A stretch of DNA of 64,000 nucleotides from Paramacrobiotus metropolitanus (GCF_019649055.1 NW_026570251.1:1054001-1118000), one strand, 5' to 3'; numbered from the stretch's first letter, positions 12,392 to 25,246 are shown. Translations and numbers: made by a program. Notes: generated from the letters alone by a model not told the origin.

Positions 12392-12558
12392 GACATTTCG
12401 CCGAGGGCAACTTGTCGCAGGACATTTGAGCTTCATTTCGCCGCAAGGTCCACGTTTTTTCGCGGGACATTTAGTCGGCGGGACATCGCGGCGCGAGGCA
12501 TCCCGTCGAATTGCCGAAAAATTGCGCATCGAATTTACATAAGTGCGGTGAAATGTCC
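12392..12558. repeat. array of GACATTTCGCCG motif
   Basis: GACATTTCGCCG or close variants (GGACATTTGAG, TTCATTTCGCCGC, GGGACATTTAGTCGGCGGGACATC) recur about six times. The inverse GCGGTGAAATGTCC closes the array. The same motif family is found at 25247-25338 and 26367-26520. Confidence 0.6.
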
Positions 12559-13197
12559 AACGTCCAGTTGTCAGGGTGCGCCACAAATAGGTATGTATGC
12601 TTTCGCTGAAGGCTTGGTATATCTTTTCTACCCTCTGGCGGTCAAAGACGCTCGGTAAGTTTGAAGTGGCTTCGGCTGAGTTCATTAATTTCGCTGACCG
12701 TAAGATCCGCAAAAAATTACTGGGGAACCTCGACATACGGGAACCTCGATCTTCTTAAGGCAGGGCTTTAGTTTTGCCGTAGTCAGAGTAAATGCCGCTG
12801 CGGTTTTTATCTGCAGAGTAAGATTCTGTATTTTTCTCTGTACTGTCCTAAGATCAGTAATGCGACTAACTATTTTGAATGTTTTATCCGAGTTTCCTGA
12901 TATTATTAATACAAGAAACAGGCTTCGCGTCCGCGTTTCTTGTGGTCAACGACCACTTTATTCAGCTTTCAATGAATATTTATTAGAATAACATATTTCG
13001 TTGAAACATAATGGGTATATCGTATTAACGCAAAGAAAACGGATTTCATATAAAAACACGAATTTTAATCTTACATGATTTTTTTAATCACTTCTTGATT
13101 CTCTCAAATCACCATAAATTCTCCCAATTGAATTCATGATTTAGTGGACCTCAACCTGATGAATCTAGGAAGTAAGAGCTCGGTCACTCAGTCATTT

Positions 13198-13530
13198 GAC
13201 GGGATCTGTGCATTGGACAGTAATGCCAGCTTGGTCCGCCGTTCACCTAACGGTCTCCGTACACTGGACATTACCGGTTGCTCGGTAGCTTGGTCATTCG
13301 TTCGCCTAACGGGCCTAACTGGCCCCGCACACTGGGCCTAACGGGCCTAGCGTGCCCCGTACACTTGACAGTACAGGTAGCTTGGTCACTCGTTCACCTA
13401 GCGGGCCCCGTACACTGGACAGTATCGGTTGCTCAACTAACGGTCCTGTACATTTGACAGTACCGACAATACGTTTGACGTACATTTGACGACTTTGCCG
13501 AAAATTACCGTACATTTGACGCTACATATG
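13198..13530. repeat. degenerate minisatellite
   Basis: Units of roughly 60-70 bp carry TTCACCTAACGG, CCGTACACTGGACAGTA and TTGCTCGGTAGCTTGGTCA in order, repeated about five times with drift. Toward the end only the CGTACATTTGAC piece repeats. It is in intron 3 of FN3 paralog 1. Confidence 0.65.
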
Positions 13531-13959
13531 TAGTCGTTCTTGTCGAGTTGTCGTGCTAATTAAATTTCTGATAATTCAAATAGAAGAAATAACTTCCATT
13601 TTTTAGCTGTACAGTCTGTATTTTAACTGGTTTACGTGGCAACATTGCCTGGTTAAAAATACCACGATGATAATAATTATCATTGCAATTATTTGTTACA
13701 TTTGGTGAAGGTAGTCAAAACTCTTCCGCTTTGGCGTTCGAAGCGGGAGCGGTTTTGAAAGAAATGAATACTGTCTGGCCGGGTTTTCGACTACGGGCTT
13801 TCAGAATATAATATTGGTTTTGGTCCGACTTTTCTGGTTTGCCGGCTTTGGTGTATCCCATTCGTGGCAGTATAGATCTGAAAAATTAGGATATTTCTGA
13901 CATTATGGAATGAACAATATTATTGTTCACTTGTACTTGTACAAATCAGCAAAACGGCC

Positions 13960-14420
13960 GTTAATAATCAATTAATAATTAATAAATCGGTAAAAAAATT
14001 AAATAAAAGATTAAAATCGGTAATAAATCGGTAAATAAATCGGTAATTTAAATTATTAATTTAATTTAAATTATAAATCGGTAAATTAATAAATCGGTAA
14101 ATCGGTAAATTAAACTGTAATAAATAATTTGGTTGATAATAAATAATTTTATTGATCGAAGTTCTTATTATAACTCCAATTCGGTTTTTTAACCATGCAC
14201 TCCGTAGTTGTAAAGAACAATTATGCGGAAATTCTAACCATGTTTATAATTTTTTACAGAATAATTAAAGATTCAAATAGAGCTTAGGCTTGTAAATAAA
14301 GCATGTATAATTAATGTATAATTAATTTAATGTATAATTAAATATAATTAATGTATAATTAAATTTACCGATAATTACCGATTTATTAATTATAATTAAT
14401 GTATAATTAAATAGTTTCCG
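13960..14420. repeat. AT-rich AAATCGGTAA and TGTATAATTAA simple repeats with an embedded intron duplication
   Basis: Irregular tandem AAATCGGTAAAT at 13960-14110 and TGTATAATTAA at 14300-14410 bracket a roughly 200-bp block (14112-14312). That block is nearly identical to 15221-15418 in the next intron. It lies directly before exon 4 of FN3 paralog 1. Confidence 0.6.
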
Positions 14421-15220
14421 ATTAATTAGGTTCCAAATTTATTTTCAGTAAATTGTGTTTGATATATGTACATCGGCTGAATGACCTTCAATACCTTACA
14501 GTGGCCAACATCACGGATGCGTGCATAACCGGAAATCGTCGACGGTAGCGCCACATCTCTGCTTTTTGACTTCATCCTGCAGGACGGCAACCAGCTGGAC
14601 CTCGAAGGCTTCGAGGTGAAGTACGCGTTTGATGGACAGCCCTTCGAGCACGCTGCCACTCGCTTCCTGGGCCGTTTCTCGCCCTACATTATCACCGGAC
14701 TGCAGCCCAGACAACGCTACCGGTTCCGTGTTAATACTCGTGTCAGCGGCGGCGGTGATTCCACGCAAGCCTGCGGCCCCGAATTTATCATTAACATGCC
14801 GGAAGTGGGCGCGCTGCTGGCACCAAAGGTTGCGCAGTCCAATTTGGTGTCATTCGAGCTGCAGTGGGAGCCGTCCGATAAGGATGAGGCCATCGGCCAC
14901 TACCGCCTTGATTACTGGATGGTAAGCGGCATTTGCCGAAGCAACGGAAGGGTAACAGCGGCTGCAGTATTTTATCCAATAACAAAACATATTTCTAAAA
15001 CGTTTTATATATCATTCTTTATACATTTTTATATTAATTCTATGCGTTTATCGTTAAAATAACAATAATATTATTAATTCTTGTCGATTTTAAAATCTTT
15101 CGATTATCAGTTATTGGCAATTGCGCGAATTCAAAAACCGTCTAGCAACAGCTAAATTTACTATTATTATCAAAGTAAATAGAAGCGAAACAATTTATAA
15201 TACAATTATAAAAAATAAAC

Positions 15221-15418
15221 TGTAATAAATAATTTGGTTGATAATAAATAATTTTATTGATCGAAGTTCTTATTATAACTCCAATTCGGTTTTTTAACCA
15301 TGCACTCCGTAGTTGTAAAGAACAATTATGCGGAAATTCTAACCCTGTTTATAATTTTTTACAGAATAATTAAAGATTTAAATAGAGTTTAGGCTTGTAA
15401 ATAAAGCATGTATAATGC
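15221..15418. repeat. second copy of a 200-bp intron segment
   Basis: Nearly identical to 14112-14312, with the same order and only a few differences (for example AACCCTG for AACCATG). A related sequence sits in intron 4 of paralog 4 (about 44690-44815), so the intron 4 copy is probably the original and the intron 3 copy the duplicate. Confidence 0.75.
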
Positions 15419-17230
15419 TTATTTTACTCACATAACAGGGTAAAAGACAACCTCGGTGAAATATGAATTGGAAAATGGAATAAATTGTATGCCAGTTTAA
15501 AACAAATTTTTAAAAATTGCTTGGTGCAGTTCTCGTGCCCAGAGTCCCCGTTTCGGTGAAGTGCCGGTGCGCCACCATGCGATAGTGGATGGCTCTAAGA
15601 ACTCCCGCAATCTGACGTCGCTACAACCCTGCCAAAAATATCAAGTGGAGATCTTGCCGCGCCGCAAACCCAAGGGACGCACTAACGGCCGCAACACCGA
15701 TGGCGGCGGTGTAAACGCCAAGAAGGCCGCCCCGGCGTCCCGCACCCCGACATCATGAAGCTGAACTTCACCACGGATTGCGGTAGGTAGCATTTGAGCA
15801 TTTCTGTGCGAAGGTCACTGTTTCAAAATAATAAAAAATAAGAAAAATAGTAGAAAATTGTTTAGGATTTCTGTATAATGTATATCTTAAAAAATTGGAA
15901 GCGTTGCTGTGTAAAGGTCAATTTTAATAGCAATTAATGGCGCAAAATGCGAAAAACTTTAAAAAACTGCCTGAAATGATATAAAAAAAGTATTTATAAA
16001 GTAATACATATTATTTTCGCGGTTTTGCAGGGATGGTCACTGGAAGTGTGGAGAGCCCTAGATTTACCTTGTGATTGCAAGCAAATACGCCGGCGCGGAG
16101 CTATTGCAAAATAGTCGTATATTGATGGACGTTTTCTGTGTGTGGTTTGTACTGTATTCGTATAAGACGCTCGTTTCCTCTTATAATGTCATCTTTTTTC
16201 CAAAACCCGCTTTTTGGCTCGCTTTTGGCGGTTCATTTCATGGTCGTGGTCTTGTATGTTTTGTCTTGACAGTCTTTATATAGTGCCTATTTAATAATTA
16301 AGCCAAACTGAATGATCAAAGATAAACAGCAAAACCCTAAAGTACTTGACGCTCGGCTGCGAGCTAGCTAGTAGCTGCATAAAAACGTTTGTCAACATAA
16401 AAACTGTTTGCGCTTTTATGAATACTCAGAAAGATGAGGTTGGAATATTTAATTTTTTCCAAGGATTTCGAAAAATTCAGTTACAGTATTCAGCAATTTA
16501 CACCGGCTTTTAGTCTTTCTTTGCTTAACGCGGAGCCGACGACGAAGCCGTTTCTTGTTCTTTAGCGCAGGGGTACTGAAATTTCTGTACGCACTGAAAA
16601 CATTTCTACACCGCACGGTTAGCGACTAAAGGATGCACAAATATCAACAACAAGACGAATGCCGGCAAAAAATAATAAATATTGGCAAAAGCGGCTTTAC
16701 CGCGCCTTAGACGTTGATCCCACAAAACATGAGTCGGATGTAGGAGGTAAGGTGTCAGGTGATGCCGACGATAGAGCGACATTGTAGCCATATCTGCTGT
16801 CTGGCCAAAGAAAATGACTCGAAACAGGTAAATGAATGACGTAGCTTGTACAGGACCGTACCAGCTACGCTTCCTGCCGGTAGCGCGTAATAAAATTCTA
16901 TGTTTATGTGCTACACAGAACATACAGACTGACAGCGACAACGGTGCAAAGGTTGTCGCACAACTAGACATCGTTTTCTCCGAGCGGAAAACCATAATTG
17001 ACGAAAAACCTCATACTGGGCATTGATTTGACGCTATACAAACGAGAGCAGAGCGGCATGCGCTGACAATGGACATCAGGTTGTCGGCCAAACAATTTAT
17101 TTTTTACTGTTACTTTTTACTGTCCTTTAAATCCTTTAGTTGGCATACTGTGACATAGGCCACTATATGGTGCATCATCTGCGGGAGAAATTATCGTTTG
17201 GTGGAGTGGGGCGAATGCCGACTGATTACG

Positions 17231-17288
17231 TATGGCACTCTTCCTCCACTCACACTCTTCCTCCACTGAGTGGAGGAAGAGTGCCATA
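17231..17288. repeat. 22-bp-arm hairpin
   Basis: TATGGCACTCTTCCTCCACTCA is exactly inverted at 17267-17288. The loop repeats CACTCTTCCTCCAC, so two alternative foldings are possible. Confidence 0.85.
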
Positions 17289-17641
17289 CATAGTCACTTC
17301 GGCAGTTAGTGAGTGCTTGCATGTTGCATCATCACTCGATCTGGAACCGCGTATTTCGTAGTGCGGACTACACTAACAGAGTCTTTACTGGCAGGCACTT
17401 GGAGCAGATCTGTTATCATGGAAGCTATGCGTAAGATCGACGATGCGACATTCGGTTGTGCATGTTTTGTAAAGAGAACCGAGAAAGAGCACTTCATATC
17501 CTTCCATCCGACAAGTTAGTAAAACAAGGTAAAATGTCACGCAGTATCGTTAATCGCTTGTTGAGTTTCTTATAATTTGTTGGTCTCTCGGCACATTGCT
17601 GGACGATGCCGGTCTGCGGATCGCTGTTGCTTTGCGGATGT

Positions 17642-17679
17642 GGGCACCGATTTGTAAGGATCCTTACAAATCGGTGCCC
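17642..17679. repeat. perfect 38-bp palindrome without spacer
   Basis: GGGCACCGATTTGTAAGGA is followed at once by its exact reverse complement. A smaller palindrome ATGCTCCGGAGCAT follows within a few bases. Confidence 0.9.
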
Positions 17680-20600
17680 CATGCTCCGGAGCATAAATGT
17701 CGGTGTGATGAAATGGTTGATGTCTGCGGCATGAATGGGAATGAAATGTCTTGCTCCAAAAGCTAGGGGATTTGGGCGACACGCGAGTTTGAGTAGACGG
17801 CCAGAATTAAACGGTTATCCGGCCTTTATTAGTACGTACGCGCTCGTTCTACAGAAAAAGTCCGTGCGTGCGTGAAAAAGTCCGTGCATTGCTGAATAAA
17901 GTAAATCAATTTTTTTTGGAAAAAGGGTAAATATTAAATGCTTCAACCTGACCTTACTGAATATTCATAAAAGTACAAATAATTTTTGTGCAGACGAAGG
18001 TTTTGTGCAGCCTGACTCGCAGCCGAACGTCCAACACTGGAATTTTAATATTTACCATTAATCGTCCAGTTTAGCTTAATAACAAAATAAGATTAGAAGA
18101 ACAATAAAAAGGCACAACGCACAAGACAACAATCATGACGTGAATCGCCGAAAACGAGTTAAAAAGCATGTTCTGGAAGAAACATAACATTGTGAGAGAA
18201 ACGAGCTCATTATACGGGTAAAGTACAAATTACACAGAGAAGCGTCCATCAATTATGCCGCCATTTGGCGATAGCTCCGCCCCGGCGTGTCTGTTTATGA
18301 TCACAGAGTGAATCCGGGGTTCTCCACACTTCCGGTGACAATCGCTGCAAAAGCAACACTGATAATTTTTAAGGGTGTTTCTATACATTATACTAACGCG
18401 CTATGCGTAGATTGCGCGTATTACGTACGTGTTATGACGTACGTCTGTGTGTTCTGTTACGTACGATTTGCTGTTTTTATCTAACGCATTTGATCGCTAA
18501 TTCCATCCATGATTCTGGTTTAACGAATCAGTCTGGTTTAAGTTTAACGAATCAGTCTGAAGTTTCTAACTTCAACTAAATCTGTGAGCCTGTTCCCAGC
18601 TGAAAGGTCTGAGTGACTCTAGGTTAGAAGAAAGTTCATATCTCGTTCTGTTCTTTTCTGTTTGCTTGTTCGTTTTTGTTTGGTGAATAAACATTGGGAA
18701 GTTCCTGAGTGTTTCGGTTTCGGTAACTTTCGTTAGGTACAGCTATCCGCTCGTACCTAACGGAAGTAGGTAGTTCGCGTACCACTTACGGAGTCCAGAG
18801 CGCATTCCCACTCTACCAATTGAGTAGGTTTGGTCATCTAGTGCGGTTGTCGCGGTGCGACTTCCGCATAGGCGGCATAGCATGCCAATACGGTAATTTT
18901 AAATAATTTTACAATATTTTTAGTGCATTTTACGTTATTTTTGAAACAAAGACGTTTACGCAGAAGCGCTCCCGCAGTCCGTGATGAAGTTCAGCTTCAC
19001 GATGTCGGCGGTACGGGGTGCTGGGGCGGACTTCTTGGTGCTGGGGCCGTCGTTGTGGCCTCACCCTTAATGGCCGCCTCCGACAGAAACTTGAAGGACA
19101 CCGTACTGGACAGCGCTGCCTTGGGTATCAGCGGCGCGCCCACTTTCGGCATGTCGATTAGGAATTCGGCGCAGGTCTGCCCGGAGCCGTCGCGGCCGCT
19201 GACGCGGGTATTAACGCGAAACCGGTAGCGCTGGCTGGGCTGCAGACCGGTGATGATGTAGGGCGAGTAGCAGTCCAGGAAACGGGTGGCGGCGTGCTCG
19301 AAGGGCTGATCAGCCAGCGCGTACTTCACCTCGAAGCCATCCAGGTCCAGCTGGCTGCCGTCCTGCAAAATGAAGTCGAAGAGGATTGTGGTGGCACTGC
19401 GGTGGACGATCTCCGTGATGCAGGCGTCTGTGCTGTTGGCCTCTGTAATATATTGCCGGTCATCCCGCTGATCTGCATTGCCAAGGCCCACTCTGTACAA
19501 GCCTGAGAACTGGGCTGTCACGTGAATATAGATCAGACGCTAACAGCACTGGGCTTACGGGCCGACCGTTGCAATAAGTGCCGTTGACTTGTATGTTAAA
19601 TTCCAACAACCTCAAAACATTCATTCTGCCTTTTTGCTTTAAAATTTATCACCAGAAAGCATGGCTTACTGTGCACACAACTCTGTAGTTTCAACGATTG
19701 TTCTTTGATGCTGCAGCGGCCAGTTTGCCGGCAGTAACCATCTGCATCCACTGTCGGAGTTTGGTTACCGAACATTGTGGTATGCGACTTTGCATAGCTA
19801 TGACGCTGAGCAAGTATGTACGTCAAGGTAATTACGCGCTTTATCGATACCATACGATTACCAAAATCAAACGATAAAGCATCATAAAGAAGTATACAAT
19901 ATTCGGTTCTTTTAATATTTTGCCTCATTCTACCTAATTGGACGTTTTCAGATGTTGCTCACCATGTATTACATTTTTTTCATTTAATAATAATGTTATG
20001 CGAAGTACTGACAATTGTTACCATGGGTGGGAAACTACCAGGTACTTACTACAGTGTGAGAAATACAAAACTACCAAGTACTTACTATAGTGTCTACCTA
20101 TAGTAAGTTCTTGCTACTACTTGTACTGGAGTATGTTACTGTTCGTACGTCTAAATAGAGCTATAAAGAGCGTAGCGGGGCTTTGGAAACGTAGCAGCTT
20201 TGGAGCGTAGTACGCTCAGCGTACCAGCTTTAGAAACATTTATAAATTTTTATTACCATGTAATATCGGAATTCTAAATTTCGGTGTTTAAATAAACGTT
20301 TTGAAAAAGCGTTGCAATATAACATTTCGAAGTGTTTAGAGTGTTCATGTGCACCGAAATTGTATGTTATTTTTTAAGTTGCGAAATATCTTAAATTCGT
20401 TGCGCAAAAAAAGTAGCATAACAAAAATCCGTGCCCGCAGCCAACACCCGTGCGAACACCAAAAGGTCACTCGTGCACCCAGCAACCGCCCAGCATTCAA
20501 TTAATGGCCGCCATCGTTTTTTTCGGCCAGCGCTTTGAGCGAAAACCATTCTGCTCCCACAGGGTTTTGCTGGTTTGGCCTAGCCGCTGAATTTCAGTTT

Positions 20601-21007
20601 TTGTTCCTGAATCAATCATGTAATTGTCATTAAAATGAGCTTAATTCTCAGCGCTTAAAGTCATTCCTGATTTCCTGGATGAATTAAATGTGTTCCCAAC
20701 ACTGTCACGACTCGTTCCATCGATGCCTTCCAGTCCGAAGATGTTTCTCGCAGCATCGCAACGACAAGTTTAACGAATTTGTGCTCATAAAATGTGCAAA
20801 AGAAAACTGCACAAGGAACTTTAAAAGTTTTGGGAAAAATTGCGCAACACCAGTCGGCAGAAAAATAAAACGCAATGCCGCCAACTTGGCGCCAGCTTGG
20901 CTTGGCGACCTGCGGCATTAATGCACAATTGGGCCAGTGTTGCATGGATACATGTTTATTTTTTGTTATGGGGGGGGAGGGCCTGGAATATCAGATCAAC
21001 ACAGGCT

Positions 21008-21042
21008 GAAAACTGCGGCAGCCTGCGAAACTGCGGCAGCCT
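21008..21042. repeat. short tandem repeat AACTGCGGCAGCCTGCG x2
   Basis: Two exact 17-nt copies in tandem in intron 3 of FN3 paralog 2. A CCTGGCAAAATATTTT repeat follows near 21163-21200. Confidence 0.8.
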
Positions 21043-22063
21043 GCGCATTCGTGATAAACTGAGAAAATCGAAACTAATTCTCCTTCAGTTATTCTTTCAG
21101 TAAAGTAATCTTTTAGTTGTTTTAATCTTGCTGCTGAAAATTTAGCAGGTCGTAACAGTAAAACCTGGCAAAATATTTTACAAACCTGGCAAAATATTTT
21201 TTCGTATATTTTGAGAACGGCAGTCTGGCAGTCTCGCAACGCCGCAGTCCCAGAACGTTTTCCTACCACGTTTACACAACCGGTGCAATATGTTTATACG
21301 GTGCGTACCAGATTCATTTCTGAGGATATAGGCCACTGGGGGACTTGTTCCGTGCTTATTCTTGGCATTCACCATCGGCATATAGATCTCACTCGGCTCC
21401 ACATCCGGCAGATCCACATAGTCCGCCACGGAGTTCATCTCATTCGAAGGGACATCCTTCCGCTATAAGAAAAATAAAAAAATAAGGTCGATGTTGCGTG
21501 CACGGGGCTCGAAAACGGGTTCTTGATGTGTGCACGGGTAAATTCTCTCTTTTAAACCGCTTGAAACGTTTAAAAAAATCCTTTTAAAGCCGATTTTTGT
21601 GTTGGAATATGTGTTGGATGGGAATCAGATGAGGGACAAAAGGGTGAATTTTGTCAGGGACAGTGTCAGAAATAGAGCAGCAAAACCAGCAAAAGATCGA
21701 TGGCGCCTGAAGGAAGCAGCCTGGCTGTTCAAGATCCGCAACCGGCAAATTTTGCAGTGCCGTCATACATGTGCGACTTGGTTCCTTTCAAGGACACTGG
21801 TTCGCAGTATGGACTCCGCCGGACAGAGCGGATCGATGCGACCGCCCGCGGCGGAGCATCGGGGAGACGACCCTAGCGATGAGGCTTAAAGGTCTGTTTA
21901 ATAAAATTATGAAGGATGGAGATAATCTGTTTGGTTGTGGTTCTGTTGAAGTCTTCCTGTCTTTACTGCGTCTGAGAAATATTGTTTAAATTTTTGCTGT
22001 TTTATTGTTTGAAATTTGACATTGACCAGACTATTGAGTGCCTCAGGGTTTGTCTGCTCGGAA

Positions 22064-22082
22064 ATAAACTAAACTAAACTAA
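22064..22082 (+). repeat. AAACT-repeat tail, possible LINE 3' end
   Basis: AAATAAACTAAACTAAACTAAA is a short microsatellite of the kind that ends CR1/Jockey-type LINEs. The preceding 480 bp hold a short open frame but no reverse-transcriptase motif that I can recognise. Weak call. Confidence 0.3.
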
Positions 22083-22393
22083 AGAGTGGCTTTAAATGCG
22101 GTTGCTCTATGATATCGCATTGGCCGCTGCAATTGTTTACGGGCTTGACCAGGGCACGGCTCCATTAGAACCGAAAATAAAGCGAGGTAATCGGAAGGCC
22201 ACATTCGAGGCCATGAACATCCCCCCATTCCCTTGTGCAACTGGCAGGGTTGACAAAAGCCTGACCCGGAAGCCAGAAGGCAAAAATTTCTGCAATTGTA
22301 CTTCGATTATGGCACACCATAAAATGTGTCACCAAAGTGCCCAACTCGCAGATATGTTTTATTTGCTATTATTTTATTGGAAATGGCTATTGT

Positions 22394-23247
22394 AACACCC
22401 CCCTTTGACTATTGTCACTCCCTTTTAACCCCCTTTTGCTATCGTCACCCGCTCTCTAAAAAGCAAAGTCAGCACCACCTTAGACTATATTCACCTTAGA
22501 CTATTGCCACTCCTGGAACAGTTTTTGTAAGACTTTGCAGCTGACCTTTCAGACAACTTAAGAAGTTACAATATCTTCGAAGAAAGATGCAGAGCTAACA
22601 AAACCTATTATATGGAGAACTGGCAAATGTGCTTGGGAGACTAACTTAAGCGGCAGATCTGTACTCCGTAATTGTCGATTTAGAGCCGCCAGGGTTACAA
22701 ATATTTCAAACGCCTCACGGGGTGGGCTCCAGTTACGGGCATGGGCAATTCGATAATTACGGTATCTTTCATAATCCATGCAGTCCTGATTTAATGGCTT
22801 AATCACCTTATCGATGCCGCCAGCGGCGCCATATCTGCAGATACTGTACTAAGACAACAGGCCCAGTGGCCTTTTTGCAGCCGTTTTCGCGGCAGAAATA
22901 ATTAGCAAAAAATCCTGCATGAAGATGCTAAAATTGCATGTTAAGGAGACGAGGCCGCATCATTTGTAATTAGCGGCGCTTTTAGTGTGCGTAAATAAGC
23001 TCCGCTTGGCGCCTTTCCCTCAGGGTGGTGGCCTGAACCGAATCGAAAACAAGCCGCTGGTGGTAAAATTATAAGCAAAAACTTGCAAGTGCTGGCAACA
23101 GCGACAAAAGGGGTGTGGTCGGGAGTGACAATAGTCCAAGGGGGTGTTCCTCTTGATTTTTAAAAAGGAGATGGTAATAGCCAAAGGGAGTGAAAAGGCG
23201 TGACGTTGGCCACAAGGGGGTGCAAGTGGGTGTCAATAGCCTCACCC
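22394..23247. mobile_element. TIR element family B with CTATTGTCACTCCC ends
   Basis: The left end AACACCCCCCTTTGACTATT... (22394-22422) is inverted at 23121-23148 with one or two differences. Further imperfect CTATTG-CACCC copies lie inside both ends, out to about 23247. There is no coding capacity. It sits in intron 2 of FN3 paralog 2. A truncated relative is at 30515-30760, and the element at 43645 has a similar CTATAGGCACCC end. Confidence 0.65.
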
Positions 23248-24848
23248 TATTTTGTTCATTTATTTGGTACTATGAAAAAAATGAAATACCGGTATATTTT
23301 ATTATATTATTTTTACAATTTTGTATAACTTTGTAGTAGATTACTAATTTCTGGTTTCATCTAACTAAGAACATTTTGTTTCAGACTACAGTACACTGGT
23401 ACGAAAGATCGCACGATTCGCACAATAATAATAAAATGTGAAAGTCTGCATCGACCAGCGGGACGTGTGACCTTTACCTTGTTAAAGTGGATTTGATATT
23501 CTTTGTCCGGGCTGTCGTTTTCAGTGTCCATTAACGGCCACCGGTAGGTGAGGCGGGAATGCTCCGGCGGGACGGACGTCGGGATCTTGGCCTGGTGGAG
23601 AGGCACGCGGGCGTCGTTCGGCTGGCCGCCCTCCACACCGAACGGACCCTGCCGTTGACCTGGAGGGGCGCTGCCGGGCGGATTCGGCAGGACGAACTTG
23701 GGCCAGTAGGTGGCGTAAACGGCGGTGTCGGTGCTCGCGGGAGGGACAAATTTCTGATTAGGCTGGGCGAAATTCAGCTGGTCGGTTGTATTGCCGGCGT
23801 CTGGGGAGGGCGAAAGGTCTGCGGCGGGGCTGCCGCTGGCGTGATCGCTGGGGTCGCTGATTGTCTGCTGAGGCTTGGCTGAGACCGGACTGGCGCCGAC
23901 CTGACCTGTTGGAGAAATTTATTGATCACATCCTACTTAATTTAATTTATTGACAACGTCTTATTTAATTACATATATTTAATGTATTTGATATTCAGTA
24001 TGTACGTACGAGCGCGCGTATGTCTCATTGCGTTTAGTAGATGCGTATTTCTCATTGCGTTTAGTAGATATTGCACAAGCATTTGAAGAAACATTTTTTT
24101 AAAATTGTGGCTAAAGCATTTTTCCATCGGATTTTATCGTACGTATAGCTCATAGAGTTCATAAGCTTAATAACTTCTGAGTAACAGAATTTTATTTAAT
24201 ACTCATTTTTTTAAAGGTTTTAGATGTCTTCCTCAAGGTTAAATGGGCGTAATCGTTTTATAAAATAGTGATTATTTTATTACGGAAACATAAAACAAAT
24301 ATTTATGGCGCAATAATTAATGACGAACATCAGTTCAACTAATTATACGGCTCCGACGCTTAAGTACATAGTCGTTTCGACTTTTAAGTGATGTCGACGG
24401 TGCCTCGTTAAAAGGGTCGAAGAAGCACGTGGTAATACTTGCTTAGCACAGGAGTATGATTACAATAATAAGCACAAGACTTTTCGGTTTTTTATTAATT
24501 ATTTTTACTAGTTATTTATTACTGCCGAAATTTTTATTATCAAAGGATGGTATAACTACCGATGCTGGACATTTCACATACAGTACGTAAATGTCAGTTG
24601 TTATTAATGTTATTGAAAAATGATGAAAATTGTACCGTTCACTTGATACAGTGCTTAGCTAATAATTCAGCAACTCCTTGATCTTTCTCAAAACAAATAT
24701 ACGTAAAAATCAAAGTCAGAGCTGTCTACACTATATTATGTTCAGTAGAGCAAGTTGTTCTGAGCAGCGACATGCGAAGAAGCTAACACATACTGTTGAC
24801 CAGGCCAACAACGACGACCAGCAATACGGTGACTGGCACGGGGAGCAT

Positions 24849-25085
24849 GTTGGGGGGGAGACGGCGTAAAGGTCACTTTGGGTACATCTTTGAAAATCGT
24901 GTGCGTGCGCAAGCGCGTTCATAACAGGTGTGAGAGGAAATCGAATACATCACGATTAGAGAAATGTCGCGGCAGAGGAAACGACACATGGGACAATAAT
25001 GTTGCGGGGGAAAGCCCGTTCTTGACGGATATATATAGGCAAGCGGGAATTTGTTTTGGCGATTGGCGTTGCTGAGCAGCCGTGC
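24849..25085 (-). promoter_or_regulatory. promoter region of FN3 paralog 2
   Basis: Read on the minus strand: GCACGGCTGCTCAGCAACGCC (25065-25085, X-box-like), TATATATATCC (25028-25038, TATA box, 180 nt before the ATG), CTGCCGCGACATTTCTCTAA, GATTTCCTCTCACA, and GTGACCTTTAC at 24876-24866, 17 nt before the ATG. All blocks recur in paralog 3 in the same order. Function is inferred from conservation and TATA position. Confidence 0.55.
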
Positions 25086-25246
25086 TTAAAAGTATCCTTT
25101 ATTTTACATGTTATTGTGTTACTAACAATCATAGATGGATGAATTCGGTGCTATTTGAACCTAATAATTGATACGTACACTCTTGATAAATTGACATCGT
25201 GTGGAATTAGCCCACGCGAATCCCCACCCGAAAAGATTGGGAGTGC

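Larger units (their letters stand above)
4542..16074 (+). pseudogene. FN3 paralog 1: secreted fibronectin type III protein gene, frameshifted
   Basis: Six exons match paralog 3: 4542-4596, 4892-5319, 9471-9621, 14502-14921, 15543-15782 and 16031-16074. Exon 1 encodes a signal peptide (MLTMPVSVLLVVVVSLFNS). Exon 2 encodes a Pro/Gly/Asn-rich linker and the start of FN3-1, exon 3 the rest of FN3-1, and exon 4 FN3-2 plus the start of FN3-3. Exon 5 ends FN3-3, and exon 6 encodes the tail GMVTGSVESPRFTL and stop. Defects: one extra base near 14530 in exon 4 (ACCGGAA where intact copies have ACGGAG), giving a TAG about 15 codons in; one missing base near 15750 in exon 5; and an exon 2 acceptor AAAAAG with no pyrimidine tract. 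Introns 2 (4.2 kb) and 3 (4.9 kb) are enlarged by mobile DNA. Assembly errors could mimic single-base frameshifts. Confidence 0.72.
16075..18080. other. 3' flank of FN3 paralog 1 and tail-to-tail spacer
   Basis: 16075-16280 aligns with the 3' flanks of all other paralogs (GCCGGCGC-GAGCT, TTGATGGACG, a CTCGTTTCC and TCCAAAA-CC block), so it is probably the 3' UTR. From 16280 to about 18080 there is no supported gene, only the two palindromes listed separately. Confidence 0.5.
18301..24848 (-). pseudogene. FN3 paralog 2: secreted FN3 protein gene with exon 4-5 fusion deletion
   Basis: Exons in transcript order are 24848-24794 (signal peptide MLPVPVTVLLVVVVGLVNS), 23905-23478 (linker and start of FN3-1), 21462-21309 (rest of FN3-1), 19442-18973 (FN3-2 fused to the end of exon 5) and 18344-18301 (tail with VTGSVENPGFTL and stop). 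Exons 1-3 are open and in phase. In the fourth block the sequence follows paralog exon 4 until the FN3-3 B strand (about VSFKF), then jumps into the last third of exon 5. The end of exon 4, intron 4 and the start of exon 5 are gone. The join shifts the frame, giving a stop near 18997, and the following donor is GG instead of GT. Upstream elements including a TATA box are kept, so it may still be transcribed. Confidence 0.72.

Noticed and set aside
18780-18860. tRNA-like stretch on the minus strand (CTCAATTGGTAGAGTGGG, then GCGCTCTGGACTCCGTAA)
   Set aside because: The A-box-like part is good, but no complete cloverleaf, T-arm or acceptor stem could be formed. A tRNA-derived SINE scrap is possible but not supported.
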